From contig NZ_JBEPIJ010000005.1 of assembly GCF_040327995.1 (NCBI RefSeq), positions 147,146-211,145 on the forward strand: DNA of 64,000 nt, given 5' to 3'. The translations under genes and the position numbers were made by a program. The first letter of the stretch is position 1, and the number at the start of each line of letters is the position of its first letter. The notes under the pieces are model-generated. The model worked only from the letters and a program-made list of their open reading frames with translations, was not told the DNA's origin and did not search any database. Positions 42,817 through 51,138 of this stretch are shown one piece after another. This DNA comes from Solimonas thermocellulolyticum. Its GTDB lineage: Bacteria > Pseudomonadota > Gammaproteobacteria > Nevskiales > Nevskiaceae.

Positions 42817-44541
42817 TCAGACGGCCAGCCCGATCAGCAGCGCGGCCAGCGCGGCCGCGATGCCTGCCAGGGCCAGACCGCCGCGCGTGGACAGCGCGGC
42901 CTCGGCCCGGCCCAGCGCCGGCCATGACGGCACGACGGCCTGGGCCTCGTCTTCCGGTCCGTGACCGGCGTGCGCTGCCGGCACTGGCGGCGGCCCCTGG
43001 CGCGCGAGCGCGAGCAGGGGCACCAGCAGGTCGCCCGGCGGCACCGTGAACCCGCGGCCGCCGGCCGAGCGACGCCGCCACGCCACGGCCAGCGCGGCCA
43101 GCGCGGCGCCGAGCAGCAGCGGCCAGACCGCGCCGAGCCACGCGCCAGTTGTCGCGGGCCACAGATCGGCGAGGCGACCGGCTGCGGCCCAGCCCAGCAG
43201 ACTGCAGCCCACCAGCAGCGCCCAGCCCGCCCACATGGCGGCGTTGGGGGCGTGCGAGGCGTGCGCGCCGGCGCCCGCGTCCTGGCGCATCAGCCAGACC
43301 ACGCGCAACATGACCAGGCTGGTGCCGGCCGCCGCCAGCGTCAGCGCCGCGGCCACGCTCTCGAAGCCTGCAGGCAGCGCGGTCTTCAAGGCCGCCTTGG
43401 CGGCGTAGCCGCTGGTCAGCGGCGCGCCGGCCAGCGCCAGGGCCGGCAGCGCCACACCGATCATCCACAGAGCACGCGCCCGGGCCGTGGGCGCGCCGGC
43501 GAGGCTCACACCGAGGAACAGCGCGGCCTTGGCAAAGGCGTGGTGGAAGGCGTAGAGCGTGGCCGCGGCAACGGCCGCCGGTGCCGCGGCCGGCACGGCC
43601 AGCGCGATGCCGACCGCCACGGTGACGAAGCCCATCTGGCTGATGCTCGAGTAGGCCAGCGCCGCCTTGGCCTGGCGCTGCACGGCGCCGGCCAGCGCCG
43701 CGGCGAAGGCGGCGGCCAGGCCGAGCGCGATCAGCGTCTCGCCCCAGGCCGGTGCCGCCGCGCTGCCCAGCGGCAGCAGGCGCAGCCAGCCGAGCAGGCC
43801 GGCCTTGATCATCGCACCCGACAGCACGGCGCTGGCCGGGGTCGGCGCCACCGGATGCGCCAGTGGCAGCCACACGTGCAGCGGCAATGCACCGACCTTG
43901 ATGCCGAAGCCCACCAGCGTGAGGGCGATCACCGCGTCGCGCTGGGGCGATCCGGCCAGCGCCGAGGCGATGGCGTCGAACTGCAGGCTGCCCGCGGCGT
44001 GCCAGGCCAGCGCGATCGCCGCGAACAGCGCCAGCTCGCCCAGCACCACCAGCGCCAGGTAGACGCGGCCGGCGTGCAGCGCCTCGGGCGTGCGCGCGTG
44101 CACCACCAGCCCGTAGGAGGCAAAGCTCATCAGCGCAAAGAAGACGTAGAAACTCGCTGCGTCCAGCGCCAGCACGAGGCCGAAGTTGCCCGCCATCGCG
44201 GCCAGCCAGAACAGCCAGAAGGCGCGGCGGCGCGGGTCGTCGTGCAGGTAGCCGGCGGCATGCAGCCCGCCCGCCAGCCACAGCGCCGCCGTGAACAGCA
44301 GGAAGACGCGGCTGCTCTCGTCCAGGCCGAAGCGCGCGCCGAGGAACAGCCACGGCAGGTCCACGCTGCCGGGCGTGGCGAACAGGGCCACGGCCACGGC
44401 CGGCAGCGCGGCCAGCGGCAGCAGCGCGTACAGCCGCTGCCGCGCGCGCGCGAGCAGCGGCAGCGCGGCCAGCGGCAGCAGCGCCGGCGCCAGCCAGCTC
44501 AGCGTGGCGAGCACATCGGACGGCATCTCAGCCACCGACAT
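42817..44541 (-). CDS. Mrp/complex I-type proton-conducting membrane subunit (third ND-like)
   Basis: A 574-residue ND2/4/5-type antiporter subunit, last gene of the Mrp operon. Typical segments are DALSFYVFF-like LDAASFYVFFALMSFASYGL, GFGIKVGALPLHVWLPLAHP, APTPASAVLSGAMIKAGLLG, KAALAYSSISQMGFV and LYAFHHAFAKAALFLGVSLA. The lysine and histidine residues of the proton path are present. It overlaps the preceding mrpD by 14 nt. A hydrophilic loop (RQGPPPVPAAHAGHGPEDEA) near the C-terminus is unusual. It resembles HyfB or DabB-like subunits as much as MrpD. Confidence 0.85.
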   Translation of the reverse strand: MSVAEMPSDVLATLSWLAPALLPLAALPLLARARQRLYALLPLAALPAVAVALFATPGSVDLPWLFLGARFGLDESSRVFLLFTAALWLAGGLHAAGYLHDDPRRRAFWLFWLAAMAGNFGLVLALDAASFYVFFALMSFASYGLVVHARTPEALHAGRVYLALVVLGELALFAAIALAWHAAGSLQFDAIASALAGSPQRDAVIALTLVGFGIKVGALPLHVWLPLAHPVAPTPASAVLSGAMIKAGLLGWLRLLPLGSAAAPAWGETLIALGLAAAFAAALAGAVQRQAKAALAYSSISQMGFVTVAVGIALAVPAAAPAAVAAATLYAFHHAFAKAALFLGVSLAGAPTARARALWMIGVALPALALAGAPLTSGYAAKAALKTALPAGFESVAAALTLAAAGTSLVMLRVVWLMRQDAGAGAHASHAPNAAMWAGWALLVGCSLLGWAAAGRLADLWPATTGAWLGAVWPLLLGAALAALAVAWRRRSAGGRGFTVPPGDLLVPLLALARQGPPPVPAAHAGHGPEDEAQAVVPSWPALGRAEAALSTRGGLALAGIAAALAALLIGLAV

Positions 44542-46024
44542 ACTCCCGCCGCACGATCAGCCGCGCCCAGTCCAGCGGGCTCCAGGGCATCGCCGCGAAC
44601 ACGCCCACGCCCAGCGAGAACAGCGCCGTCAGCAGCACCGGCACCAGCAGCATCGGCCTAGCGTCGAGGCCGCGGCCGTGCTCCTCGGGCCAGGGGCCGC
44701 GGGCGGGGCGGAACCAGGCCCGGTGCAGGATCGGCAGGAAGTAGAGCGCGTTGAGCAGGCTCGACAGCGCCAGCACGCCAATCACCCACCATTGCCCGGC
44801 CTGCGCCGCGCCGGCGCCGAGGTAGAGCTTGCTGACGAAGCCGGCTACCGGCGGCACGCCGATCATGCCCAGCGCGCCCACGGTGAACGCGGCCGTGGTC
44901 AGCGGCATGCGCCGCCCGATGCCATCCATCTCGCTGACGTGGTGCACGCCCAGCGTCTCGGCATAGTTGCCGGCGCTGAAGAACAGCGTGATCTTCATCA
45001 GGCCCTGGTGCACCAGGTGCACGACGGCGCCGGTGGTGGACACCGGCCCCAGCACGGCCGCGCCGAGCACGATGTAGGACACCTGGCTCACGGTCGAGTA
45101 GGCCAGCCGCTTCTTCAGCTCGTCCTGCGCCAGTGCGCGCCACGAGCCGTAGACGATGGTCAGCGCGGCGGCGGCGGCCAGCGGCGTCAGCACGCCCAGC
45201 GTGGCGGCGAACTCGATGCCGAAGACCTCGTAGACCACGCGCAGGATCGCGAAGGCGCCGGCCTTGACCACCGCCACTGCATGCAGCAGCGCCGACACCG
45301 GCGCCGGCGCCACCATCGCCCGCGGCAACCAGCCGTGCAACGGCACCAGCGCGGCCTTGACGCCGAAGCCGATGATCAGCGCCGCGAACAGCAGCACCAG
45401 CATACCCGCGCGCCCGTCGGCAAAGGGTTTGAGGTAGCCACCCCCGGTGAAGTCCTGCGGCCCGGTCAACACCTGGGCCCCGACCACGGCCAGCAGCAGC
45501 AGTGCGCCGGAGGGCAGCGTGTACATCAGGTAACTGCGCCCGGCGGCCAGCGCCGCGGGCGTGCCGCGGTGGATGACCAGCGGATAGGTCACCAGCGTCA
45601 GGATCTCGTAGAAGACGAACAGCGTGAACAGGTTGCCCGCCAGCGCGATGCCGGCGGTGGCCGAGACGCACAGGCTGAAGAAGCCGAAGAAGCGGCTGCG
45701 ATGCGGCGAGTCCTCGAGGTAACCCACCGCGTAGACCGTGGTCACCACCCACAGCAGGGCCGACAGGGTCAGGAACAGCAGGCTCCATTCGTCGGCACGC
45801 AACACCAGGTCCAGGCCCGGCAGCAGCGCCAGGCGGGCCTCGTAGTCCTGGAAGCGGCCCACGTTCCACAGCATGACGAGCACGAAAACCAGCTTGGCGG
45901 CGGCGCCGGCCAGGTTCAGCGCGGTGCGCAAGCTGCGCCGGTGCTCCGGCAGCGCGAAGATGACCAGCCCCGGCAGCAGCGAACTCGCCACCACGGCGAC
46001 CGGCACCCAGGAGACGTTGGTCAT
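44528..46024 (-). CDS. mrpD: Mrp antiporter MrpD-like subunit 2
   Basis: A 498-residue ND-type subunit: FTLFVFYEILTLVTYPLVIH, GFGVKAALVPLHGWLPRAMV, APAPVSALLHAVAVVKAGAF, LKKRLAYSTVSQVSYIVLGA and VHLVHQGLMKITLFFSAGNY are all present, with the conserved glutamate in TM5 and the TM7/TM8 lysines. ATG 46024 overlaps the previous gene's stop by 4 nt; the frame is open for another 500 codons upstream, but that stretch is the shadow of the neighbouring genes. It takes part in Na+ extrusion coupled to H+ uptake. Confidence 0.9.
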   Translation of the reverse strand: MTNVSWVPVAVVASSLLPGLVIFALPEHRRSLRTALNLAGAAAKLVFVLVMLWNVGRFQDYEARLALLPGLDLVLRADEWSLLFLTLSALLWVVTTVYAVGYLEDSPHRSRFFGFFSLCVSATAGIALAGNLFTLFVFYEILTLVTYPLVIHRGTPAALAAGRSYLMYTLPSGALLLLAVVGAQVLTGPQDFTGGGYLKPFADGRAGMLVLLFAALIIGFGVKAALVPLHGWLPRAMVAPAPVSALLHAVAVVKAGAFAILRVVYEVFGIEFAATLGVLTPLAAAAALTIVYGSWRALAQDELKKRLAYSTVSQVSYIVLGAAVLGPVSTTGAVVHLVHQGLMKITLFFSAGNYAETLGVHHVSEMDGIGRRMPLTTAAFTVGALGMIGVPPVAGFVSKLYLGAGAAQAGQWWVIGVLALSSLLNALYFLPILHRAWFRPARGPWPEEHGRGLDARPMLLVPVLLTALFSLGVGVFAAMPWSPLDWARLIVRREYVGG

Positions 46025-47550
46025 GGCGCGACCCCGGTGGCCAGCAGAGCCGCGAGCGGCCCGCCGACCAGGGCCAGGCCCACGGCCAGCAGCGCCAGCG
46101 CGAGCGACACCAACTGCGGCGCCGTCGGTGCTCGCGGCACCGCGCCGCCGGGCGGCGGCTCGCCACCCTCGACGAAAGCGCGCGACAGCGCGTGGAAGAG
46201 GAACATCGCGGACAACAGACTGCCCGCCAACACGACGGCGACCGTGCCCCAGGCGCCGGCCCGCACCGCCGCCTCCACCAGCAGGTACTTGCCGACGAAT
46301 CCTCCGGTCGGCGGCAGGCCGACGAGGCTGAGCGCGGCCAGCGCGAAGGCGGTGGCCGTCAGCGGCAGGCGCGCGCCGAAGCCGGCTAGCGCGGCGATGC
46401 GGTCGTGCCCGTAGGCGGCCAGCAGCGAGCCGGCGCACAGGAACATCGAGGCCTTGGCCGCCGCATGGCTGGCAGCCAGCAGCACGGCCGCGGTCAACGC
46501 GCCTGCGGCAGCGCCGCCCGCACCCTGTCCGGCCAGCGGCAGCGCGATCAGCAGGTAGCCGAGCTGGGCGACAGTGGAGTAGGCGATCATCGGCTTGAGC
46601 CGTTGCTGGCGCAAGGCCTGCACGCCGCCCCACAGCACCGCCCCGCAGCCGAGCACGCCGAGCAGCACCGGCCCTGCCTGCCAGGGCAGCGCGCCGAACA
46701 GATCCAGCCACAGGCGCGCGAGCAGGTAGAAGCCGGCCTTGACCACCAGCGCCGACAGCGCCGCCGACACCGGCGCCGGCGCCGCGCCGTGCGCCGGCGG
46801 CAGCCAGAAGTGCAGCGGGAAGACGGCGGTCTTGACCAGCAGCCCGGTGGTCATCAGCGCCGCGGCGAGGCCTGCCGACAGGCTCGGCTGCACGCGCGCG
46901 CGCAACTGCTGCAGGTCCAGCGTCTGGTATGCCGCATACAGCAGTTCGACGCCCAGGATGTAGAGCATCGAACCGAGCAGCGCCAGCAGCAGGTAACGCA
47001 GGGCCGCTGCCGCCGCACCGGCGCCGGCCAGGGCCACCAGTGCCACCGCGGCCAGGCCCAGCAGTTCCAGCGTCACGTACAGGTTGAACAGGTCGCCCGA
47101 CAGGTACAGCGCATTGAGCGCGCCCCAGGCCAGCAGCCAGACCGGCCAGAACAGCCAGTCCGGCCGGTCGGTCGTCGTCTCGGGCCGGCCGGCCCGAACG
47201 TCGTGTGGCGGGGCCGGGGACTCGTGCGCGCCGGTGGCATGCGCTGCGCCGAAGTAGCGCCAGGCGTACAGCGCGATCCCGCTGCCGACGATCGCGGTCA
47301 TCAGCAGCATGGCGGTCGCCAGGCCGTCGGCGCGCAGCGCGATGCCCAGCGGCGCGGCCCAGCCGCCCATGAGCACCTCCTGCACGCCGCCGTCCAGGAC
47401 CGCGGCGGCCAGGCCGAGCACCGCGACCGTGCCGAGCAGGCTGCCCAGCAGCCCCGCGGCGGCGGCACCGCGCCGGCCGGCCAACAAGGCCGCCACCGCG
47501 GCGGCTAGCGGCACGGCCGCCACGGCGATGAGCCAGGCGCCGCCGCTCAT
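46021..47550 (-). CDS. mrpD: Mrp antiporter MrpD-like subunit 1
   Basis: A 509-residue ND-type subunit. Motifs: GDLFNLYVTLELLGLAAVAL, LLVKTAVFPLHFWLPPAHGA, APAPVSAALSALVVKAGFYL, RQQRLKPMIAYSTVAQLGYL and LLAASHAAAKASMFLCAGSL. These match NuoN/NuoM-like antiporter subunits and MrpD. An inserted hydrophilic stretch near residues 105-130 (APPHDVRAGRPETTTDRP) is not typical. It overlaps mrpC by 4 nt. Confidence 0.9.
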   Translation of the reverse strand: MSGGAWLIAVAAVPLAAAVAALLAGRRGAAAAGLLGSLLGTVAVLGLAAAVLDGGVQEVLMGGWAAPLGIALRADGLATAMLLMTAIVGSGIALYAWRYFGAAHATGAHESPAPPHDVRAGRPETTTDRPDWLFWPVWLLAWGALNALYLSGDLFNLYVTLELLGLAAVALVALAGAGAAAAALRYLLLALLGSMLYILGVELLYAAYQTLDLQQLRARVQPSLSAGLAAALMTTGLLVKTAVFPLHFWLPPAHGAAPAPVSAALSALVVKAGFYLLARLWLDLFGALPWQAGPVLLGVLGCGAVLWGGVQALRQQRLKPMIAYSTVAQLGYLLIALPLAGQGAGGAAAGALTAAVLLAASHAAAKASMFLCAGSLLAAYGHDRIAALAGFGARLPLTATAFALAALSLVGLPPTGGFVGKYLLVEAAVRAGAWGTVAVVLAGSLLSAMFLFHALSRAFVEGGEPPPGGAVPRAPTAPQLVSLALALLAVGLALVGGPLAALLATGVAP

Positions 47551-47861
47551 GGCGCGCGATCCTCCGGCAGCTGCGCGCTGCCGTCGTGGCGGTGCATGCG
47601 GCGCAGCAGCGCCAGCGCCAGCGCGGTGGCGCTGACCGCGACGACGATGCCGGTGAGCACCATCGCATGCGGTACCGGGTCGGGACGGCCGGCGCTGTCC
47701 ACGGCGCGCGAGGCCAGCGCCACCAGCATCATGAACACGCCCGCGCCGAGTACGTTCAGGCCGAGCAGGCGGCGCAGCACGTGGCGTGCGACCAGGGCGG
47801 CGTACAGGCCCATCGCCACCAGCACGATGCCGGCCAGGCCGTAGAGCAGTGCCAGACTCAC
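47547..47861 (-). CDS. mrpC: Mrp antiporter subunit C (NuoK-like)
   Basis: A 104-residue protein with three TM helices, related to NuoK/MnhC: LLYGLAGIVLVAMGLYAALV, RRLLGLNVLGAGVFMMLVAL, and DPVPHAMVLTGIVVAVSATA. The start GTG 47861 overlaps the preceding gene's stop (GTGA). Confidence 0.88.
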   Translation of the reverse strand: MSLALLYGLAGIVLVAMGLYAALVARHVLRRLLGLNVLGAGVFMMLVALASRAVDSAGRPDPVPHAMVLTGIVVAVSATALALALLRRMHRHDGSAQLPEDRAP

Positions 47862-48784
47862 TCGCCGGCCTTTCCCGTCCGGCCGCCGACGAACAGTCCC
47901 AGCATGATCACGGCGATCGACAGCATCGCGGCGGTCTCGATCAGCAGGATCAGTGCACCGGCCCAGGCGGGCGGGAAGCTCAGGAAGCCGCCGCCGAACG
48001 CTGCCATTGCGACGCCCACGCCCAGGAAGACCGCGAAGCCCAGCACGACCGCCGCCCGCACCGGTGCCGTGGCCGGCAGCGACAGCGGTCGCGCCAGATG
48101 CCACAGCACACCGCCGGCAGCCAGCAGCGCCGCGCCCTGGAAGGCGCCGCCGGGGGCATGCGCGCCGACCCACAGCAGGTAGCCCGCCACCACCACGGCC
48201 AGCGGCAGCAGGATGCGCAGCAACAGCCCCAGCATCGGATCGGGTGCGGGCGGCGGGAGAGGCGGTTCGACATCGAGAATCCACAGCCCCAGCACCGCCA
48301 GCAGCAGCACGCCCACCTCGAGCAAGGTGTCCCAGCCGCGGTAGTTGAGCAGCGTCGCGGTCACCGGATTGCTCACGCCGCTGTTGCCCAGTTGCTGCAG
48401 GGCCGGACCCGTCAGGCCACGCCAGGATTCGGGCAGGAGCAGCACCGAAGCCACGAGCAGGCCCGCCAGGCCGAGGCAGGCCAGCGCGATGCCGGCGCGC
48501 GCCGGCGTCAGGCCGAGCGGTCGGGTTTCGTCGGCCGCGCCGTCGCGGCCCAGGCGCGCCAGCGTGTCCAGCAGCAGCGCCCCGGCCAGCCCGGCGCCGA
48601 TGGCCGCCTCGGCCAGCGCCACGTCGGGCGCGCCCAGGCGCACCCAGGCCAGCGACAGCAGCAGCCCGAAGACGATGAACTGCACGACCGCCTTGAACAG
48701 GTCGGCGCTGGCGAGCGCGCGCCAGCCCAGCCAGACCAGCAGCACGACGAGCACCAGGTCGAGCGCGTGCACCTCAGCGGCCAT
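47858..48784 (-). CDS. mrpB: Mrp antiporter subunit: MrpA C-terminal (DUF4040) fused to MrpB
   Basis: A 308-residue protein that joins two modules. Residues 1-100 resemble the NuoJ-like C-terminal part of MrpA (DUF4040): DLVLVVLLVWLGWRALASAD, RLGAPDVALAEAAIGAGLAG. Residues 130-300 are MnhB: NYRGWDTLLEVGVLLLAVLG, YLLWVGAHAPGGAFQGAALL. No NuoL-like N-terminal MrpA half is found; ND-like genes further down the operon may replace it. ATG 48784 overlaps mrpG by 11 nt. Confidence 0.88.
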   Translation of the reverse strand: MAAEVHALDLVLVVLLVWLGWRALASADLFKAVVQFIVFGLLLSLAWVRLGAPDVALAEAAIGAGLAGALLLDTLARLGRDGAADETRPLGLTPARAGIALACLGLAGLLVASVLLLPESWRGLTGPALQQLGNSGVSNPVTATLLNYRGWDTLLEVGVLLLAVLGLWILDVEPPLPPPAPDPMLGLLLRILLPLAVVVAGYLLWVGAHAPGGAFQGAALLAAGGVLWHLARPLSLPATAPVRAAVVLGFAVFLGVGVAMAAFGGGFLSFPPAWAGALILLIETAAMLSIAVIMLGLFVGGRTGKAGE

Positions 48785-49127
48785 CGCGGGCGTCCTCGCC
48801 GGAACCCTCGGGGCCGGCCGTCGCGGCCGCCGGGTCGCCGTGTGCGCGCAGAGCCGACTGCGCCACCAGGTAACAGGCCACCGAACTGGCGAACAGCACC
48901 AGCAGCCACACCAGCAGCAGCCGCAGCACCTCGAAGGTGTCGTCGGCCTGCAGCGCAAGCCCCAGCACGACCAGGCCGAGGCCGAGGTTGTCGGCCTTGG
49001 TCAGCGCGTGCAGGCGCGACAGCAGGTCGGGCAGACGCAGCACGCCGACGCTGCCGGCCAGGAAGAACAGCATGCCGGCGCCGATGAACACCAGCGACAG
49101 CGCGCCGCGCAGCTCATCGCCGCTCAC
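48774..49127 (-). CDS. mrpG: Mrp antiporter subunit G
   Basis: A 117-residue protein of the MnhG/PhaG family: LVFIGAGMLFFLAGSVGVLR, LPDLLSRLHALTKADNLGLG, then LLLVWLLVLFASSVACYLVA. Three TM helices. The start GTG 49127 overlaps the mrpF stop (GTGA). The DLxSRxHAxTKADNLG signature makes the call firm. Confidence 0.92.
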   Translation of the reverse strand: MSGDELRGALSLVFIGAGMLFFLAGSVGVLRLPDLLSRLHALTKADNLGLGLVVLGLALQADDTFEVLRLLLVWLLVLFASSVACYLVAQSALRAHGDPAAATAGPEGSGEDARDGR

Positions 49128-49444
49128 GAGGGCCCGTCCCCCGCGGCGCTTGCGTTGCGGCCCGCGTCGCGTTCGGGCGGCTGCACGCCGATGCGGCGCA
49201 CGAACACCACACCGGCGACGCCGGCCAGCAGCGCGAGCACCAGCGCCACGTCGAGCAAGGCCGGCACATCGGTCGCGCGGGCCAGCAGCAGCAGCACGGC
49301 CACTGCACCGCTGCCCAGCAACTGCGCCGCCAGCATGCGGTCGCCGTTGGACGGGCCACGTTCCACCCGCACCAGGCCGAGGGCAATCGTCGCCAGCACG
49401 CCGGCCGCCGCGATCCAGAGGACCGGCGACATCCACTCAGGCAT
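49124..49444 (-). CDS. mrpF: Mrp antiporter subunit F
   Basis: A 106-residue MnhF/PhaF protein with three TM helices and the signature RVERGPSNGDRMLAAQLLGS, followed by VPALLDVALVLALLAGVAGV. ATG 49444 overlaps the mrpE stop by 8 nt; the frame is open slightly further upstream but the added residues are the mrpE shadow. Confidence 0.9.
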   Translation of the reverse strand: MPEWMSPVLWIAAAGVLATIALGLVRVERGPSNGDRMLAAQLLGSGAVAVLLLLARATDVPALLDVALVLALLAGVAGVVFVRRIGVQPPERDAGRNASAAGDGPS

Positions 49445-49997
49445 CGCCAGCCTCCGGCGCCGGCAGGCGCAGCGCAAACAGCCGGGCCACATGCTGCTCC
49501 AGCGCGGCCAGCTCGCCAGCGACGGAGGCGGTGGCGTCGAGCGCGTGGATCAGTAGTTCGCGATCGTCGGCGGCCGCAACCAGGGTGCCCGGCAGCAGGC
49601 TGGCGCACAGCACGAACAGCGTACGCGCCGGACTGCCGGCGGGCAGGCGCCAGCGATAGCGCACCAGGCCCGGTGCGATGCGCGGCTGCCGCGCGCTGAC
49701 CCGCCCCGCGACGTCGAAACCGCCACGCACCGATTCGCGCGCGAAAAAGACCGCAAAACGCAGCGCGCCTGCCGGATCGAGCCGCCAGACCGTGGCCGGC
49801 GCCGCAACGCGCCGCGCCAGCAGCAGCGCGGCAACGATCGTCGGTACGCCGACGATCCAGGACGAGGCATCGCCGCCGGCCAGCACGAACCACAGCAACG
49901 CCAGCAGCGCGGCCAGCGCCAGCGACCGCGCGGTGACGGACTTCGCCGGCCTGACCGGCTCCCCCCGGTTGGGGTGGAGGTGGTGGTTCGCTTGCAT
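49437..49997 (-). CDS. mrpE: Mrp antiporter subunit E
   Basis: A 186-residue MnhE/PhaE protein, first in the operon. Two TM segments (LALAALLALLWFVLAGGDAS, WIVGVPTIVAALLLARR) lead to a cytoplasmic domain (FAVFFARESVRGGFDVAGRV, CASLLPGTLVAAADDRELLI, HALD), typical of MrpE. GAGGGAG precedes ATG 49997. The remaining seven genes follow with overlaps, so the whole operon is translated as one coupled unit. Confidence 0.9.
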   Translation of the reverse strand: MQANHHLHPNRGEPVRPAKSVTARSLALAALLALLWFVLAGGDASSWIVGVPTIVAALLLARRVAAPATVWRLDPAGALRFAVFFARESVRGGFDVAGRVSARQPRIAPGLVRYRWRLPAGSPARTLFVLCASLLPGTLVAAADDRELLIHALDATASVAGELAALEQHVARLFALRLPAPEAGDA

Positions 49998-50228
49998 GGC
50001 TCCCTCTTCGACCTCGGTGCCGGCGCCTGCGTCGGCGCACGACCGTCATCGGGATTGTGTGATCGTTTGCGGCGCCGCGAGAAGGCTAGCACGGCGCCGC
50101 GTCGGCAGCCTTGTCGCCGCTTCGTTTTCCTCCGCCTACGTGCGATAGGGAACCGACTTCAACCAGGACCGGTGTCGGGCGCGGTGCCTTATCGGGAACG
50201 ATCTTCGCGCGGCGACTTCGGCGGGGAT
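49998..50228. other. 231-bp non-coding leader region of the mrp operon
   Basis: This space between mrpE (minus) and the response-regulator remnant must hold the mrp promoter, but no convincing -35/-10 pair or operator is visible by eye. Confidence 0.4.
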
Positions 50229-50373
50229 TCATTCCCTGGTCCTCGCCCCCTTCGGCAGCATGGCCGCCTCCTGCACCAGCGGCCGCAGGCGCTTGTGCAG
50301 CAGCCGGGTTTCCAACAGGTTCGAGACTTGCAGCATCGCTTCGACGGGGTCGAAGGGCATGGTAAGAAAGTCC
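50229..50373 (-). pseudogene. Response-regulator remnant, 3' part
   Basis: Reads DFLTMPFDPVEAMLQVSNLL then ETRLLHKRLRPLVQEAAMLP and stops at 50229. It matches the C-terminal part of the intact regulator at 17194-17739 (DFLTKPFDPIEAMLRVWNLL). The conserved receiver lysine is methionine here. The other half lies beyond the ISL3 element, at 54526. Confidence 0.85.
50366..50373. repeat. Target-site duplication, left copy
   Basis: GAAAGTCC, identical to 54526-54533. Joining the flanks with one copy restores the regulator frame as LSLGAKDFLTMPFD. Eight base pairs is the size expected for ISL3-family insertions. Confidence 0.9.
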
Positions 50374-50400
50374 GGGTATGGCGAATTCTCTGTTGTTGGA
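50374..50400 (+). repeat. Left terminal inverted repeat of the ISL3 element
   Basis: 27 bp, paired with 54499-54525 at 23 of 27 positions; mismatches are at positions 7 and 15-17 from the tip. The last ten bases, TGTTGTTGGA, are identical. Confidence 0.88.
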
Positions 50401-50438
50401 GTTCGCCGGTAGATAGGCGATAAAGTGCGAATCTGGCG

Positions 50439-50467
50439 TTGTTTGGACCTGTATCGTCTGCTAGAGT
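50439..50467 (+). promoter_or_regulatory. Promoter for mntA-hepT
   Basis: TTGTTT (50439-50444) and TAGAGT (50462-50467) are 17 bp apart, close to a sigma-70 promoter. Transcription would begin only a few bases before the mntA ATG at 50477, so the message may be nearly leaderless; no ribosome site is visible. Confidence 0.5.
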
Positions 50468-50476
50468 CCGAGACGC

Positions 50477-50767
50477 ATGAAACCTTCGATCGCCCTCGCC
50501 GAACACCGCACCGAGCTTCGCCGCATTGTCGAGCGATACGGCTTGTCGCGGCCGCGAGTATTCGGATCGGTGGCCGCTGGGATGGATCAAGACGATAGTG
50601 ACCTTGACCTTCTCGTTGACCCTACACCGGAAACGACGCTGTTCACGATTGCGGGACTGCAGTGTGCAGCCGAAGAGCTTCTGGGCGTGCGCGTTGATGT
50701 CCTGACGCCCAAGGCGCTTCCAAAGCGTTTTCGGGATCGAGTGCTCTCAGAGGCGCTGCCACTGTGA
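50477..50767 (+). CDS. mntA: MntA-type nucleotidyltransferase antitoxin
   Basis: A 96-residue minimal nucleotidyltransferase. The catalytic motif VFGSVAAGMDQDDSDLDLLV contains GS and the DxD pair that bind ATP-Mg2+. Members of this group AMPylate a tyrosine of the HEPN toxin and so neutralise it. It overlaps hepT by 4 nt (GTGA), the usual order and spacing for the pair. Confidence 0.92.
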   Translation: MKPSIALAEHRTELRRIVERYGLSRPRVFGSVAAGMDQDDSDLDLLVDPTPETTLFTIAGLQCAAEELLGVRVDVLTPKALPKRFRDRVLSEALPL

Positions 50768-51138
50768 GTCGCCACGAGCTGCGCGCGGCCGATTATCTGC
50801 AGCACATGCTGGACGCCATCGCCCGGGCAGTCGACTACGTGTCTTCATTCGACACACTGGCTGACTTCGAGATGGACGGCATGGCGCAGGATGCGGTCGT
50901 GCGGACCCTTGAAATCATCGGTGAAGCGGCCGTCAAGCTGGAGCGATTTTCGCCGTCGATCGTCGAGGCGTCAGGACACATTCCGTGGAAGCTGATGCGC
51001 ACCATGCGCAACAAGGTGATCCACGACTATTTCGATGTGGATGTCGGCGTCGTGTGGAGCACGGTGAAGAACGATCTTCCAACCCTCGAAATGCAGATCA
51101 AAGTGCTGCTGCAAAAGGTCTGTCATGAGGACCGGTAG
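50764..51138 (+). CDS. hepT: HepT-type HEPN ribonuclease toxin
   Basis: A 124-residue HEPN protein. The RNase motif RX4HXY is intact in MRNKVIHDYFDVD, including the tyrosine that is AMPylated by MntA in characterised pairs. DFEMDGMAQDAVVRTLEIIG and EAAVKLE form the conserved helices. Start codon GTG 50764. The toxin cleaves RNA such as tRNA when free. On a transposon it can stabilise the element or act against phages. Confidence 0.92.
   Translation: MSRHELRAADYLQHMLDAIARAVDYVSSFDTLADFEMDGMAQDAVVRTLEIIGEAAVKLERFSPSIVEASGHIPWKLMRTMRNKVIHDYFDVDVGVVWSTVKNDLPTLEMQIKVLLQKVCHEDR

Noticed and set aside
44291..46414. 707-codon plus-strand frame
   Set aside because: Antisense to the Mrp genes; Gln/Arg/His-rich low-complexity translation.
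46025..47668. Upstream extension of the mrpD-2 frame by about 550 codons
   Set aside because: It is the +1 shadow of mrpD-1 and mrpC; the family start is at 46024.
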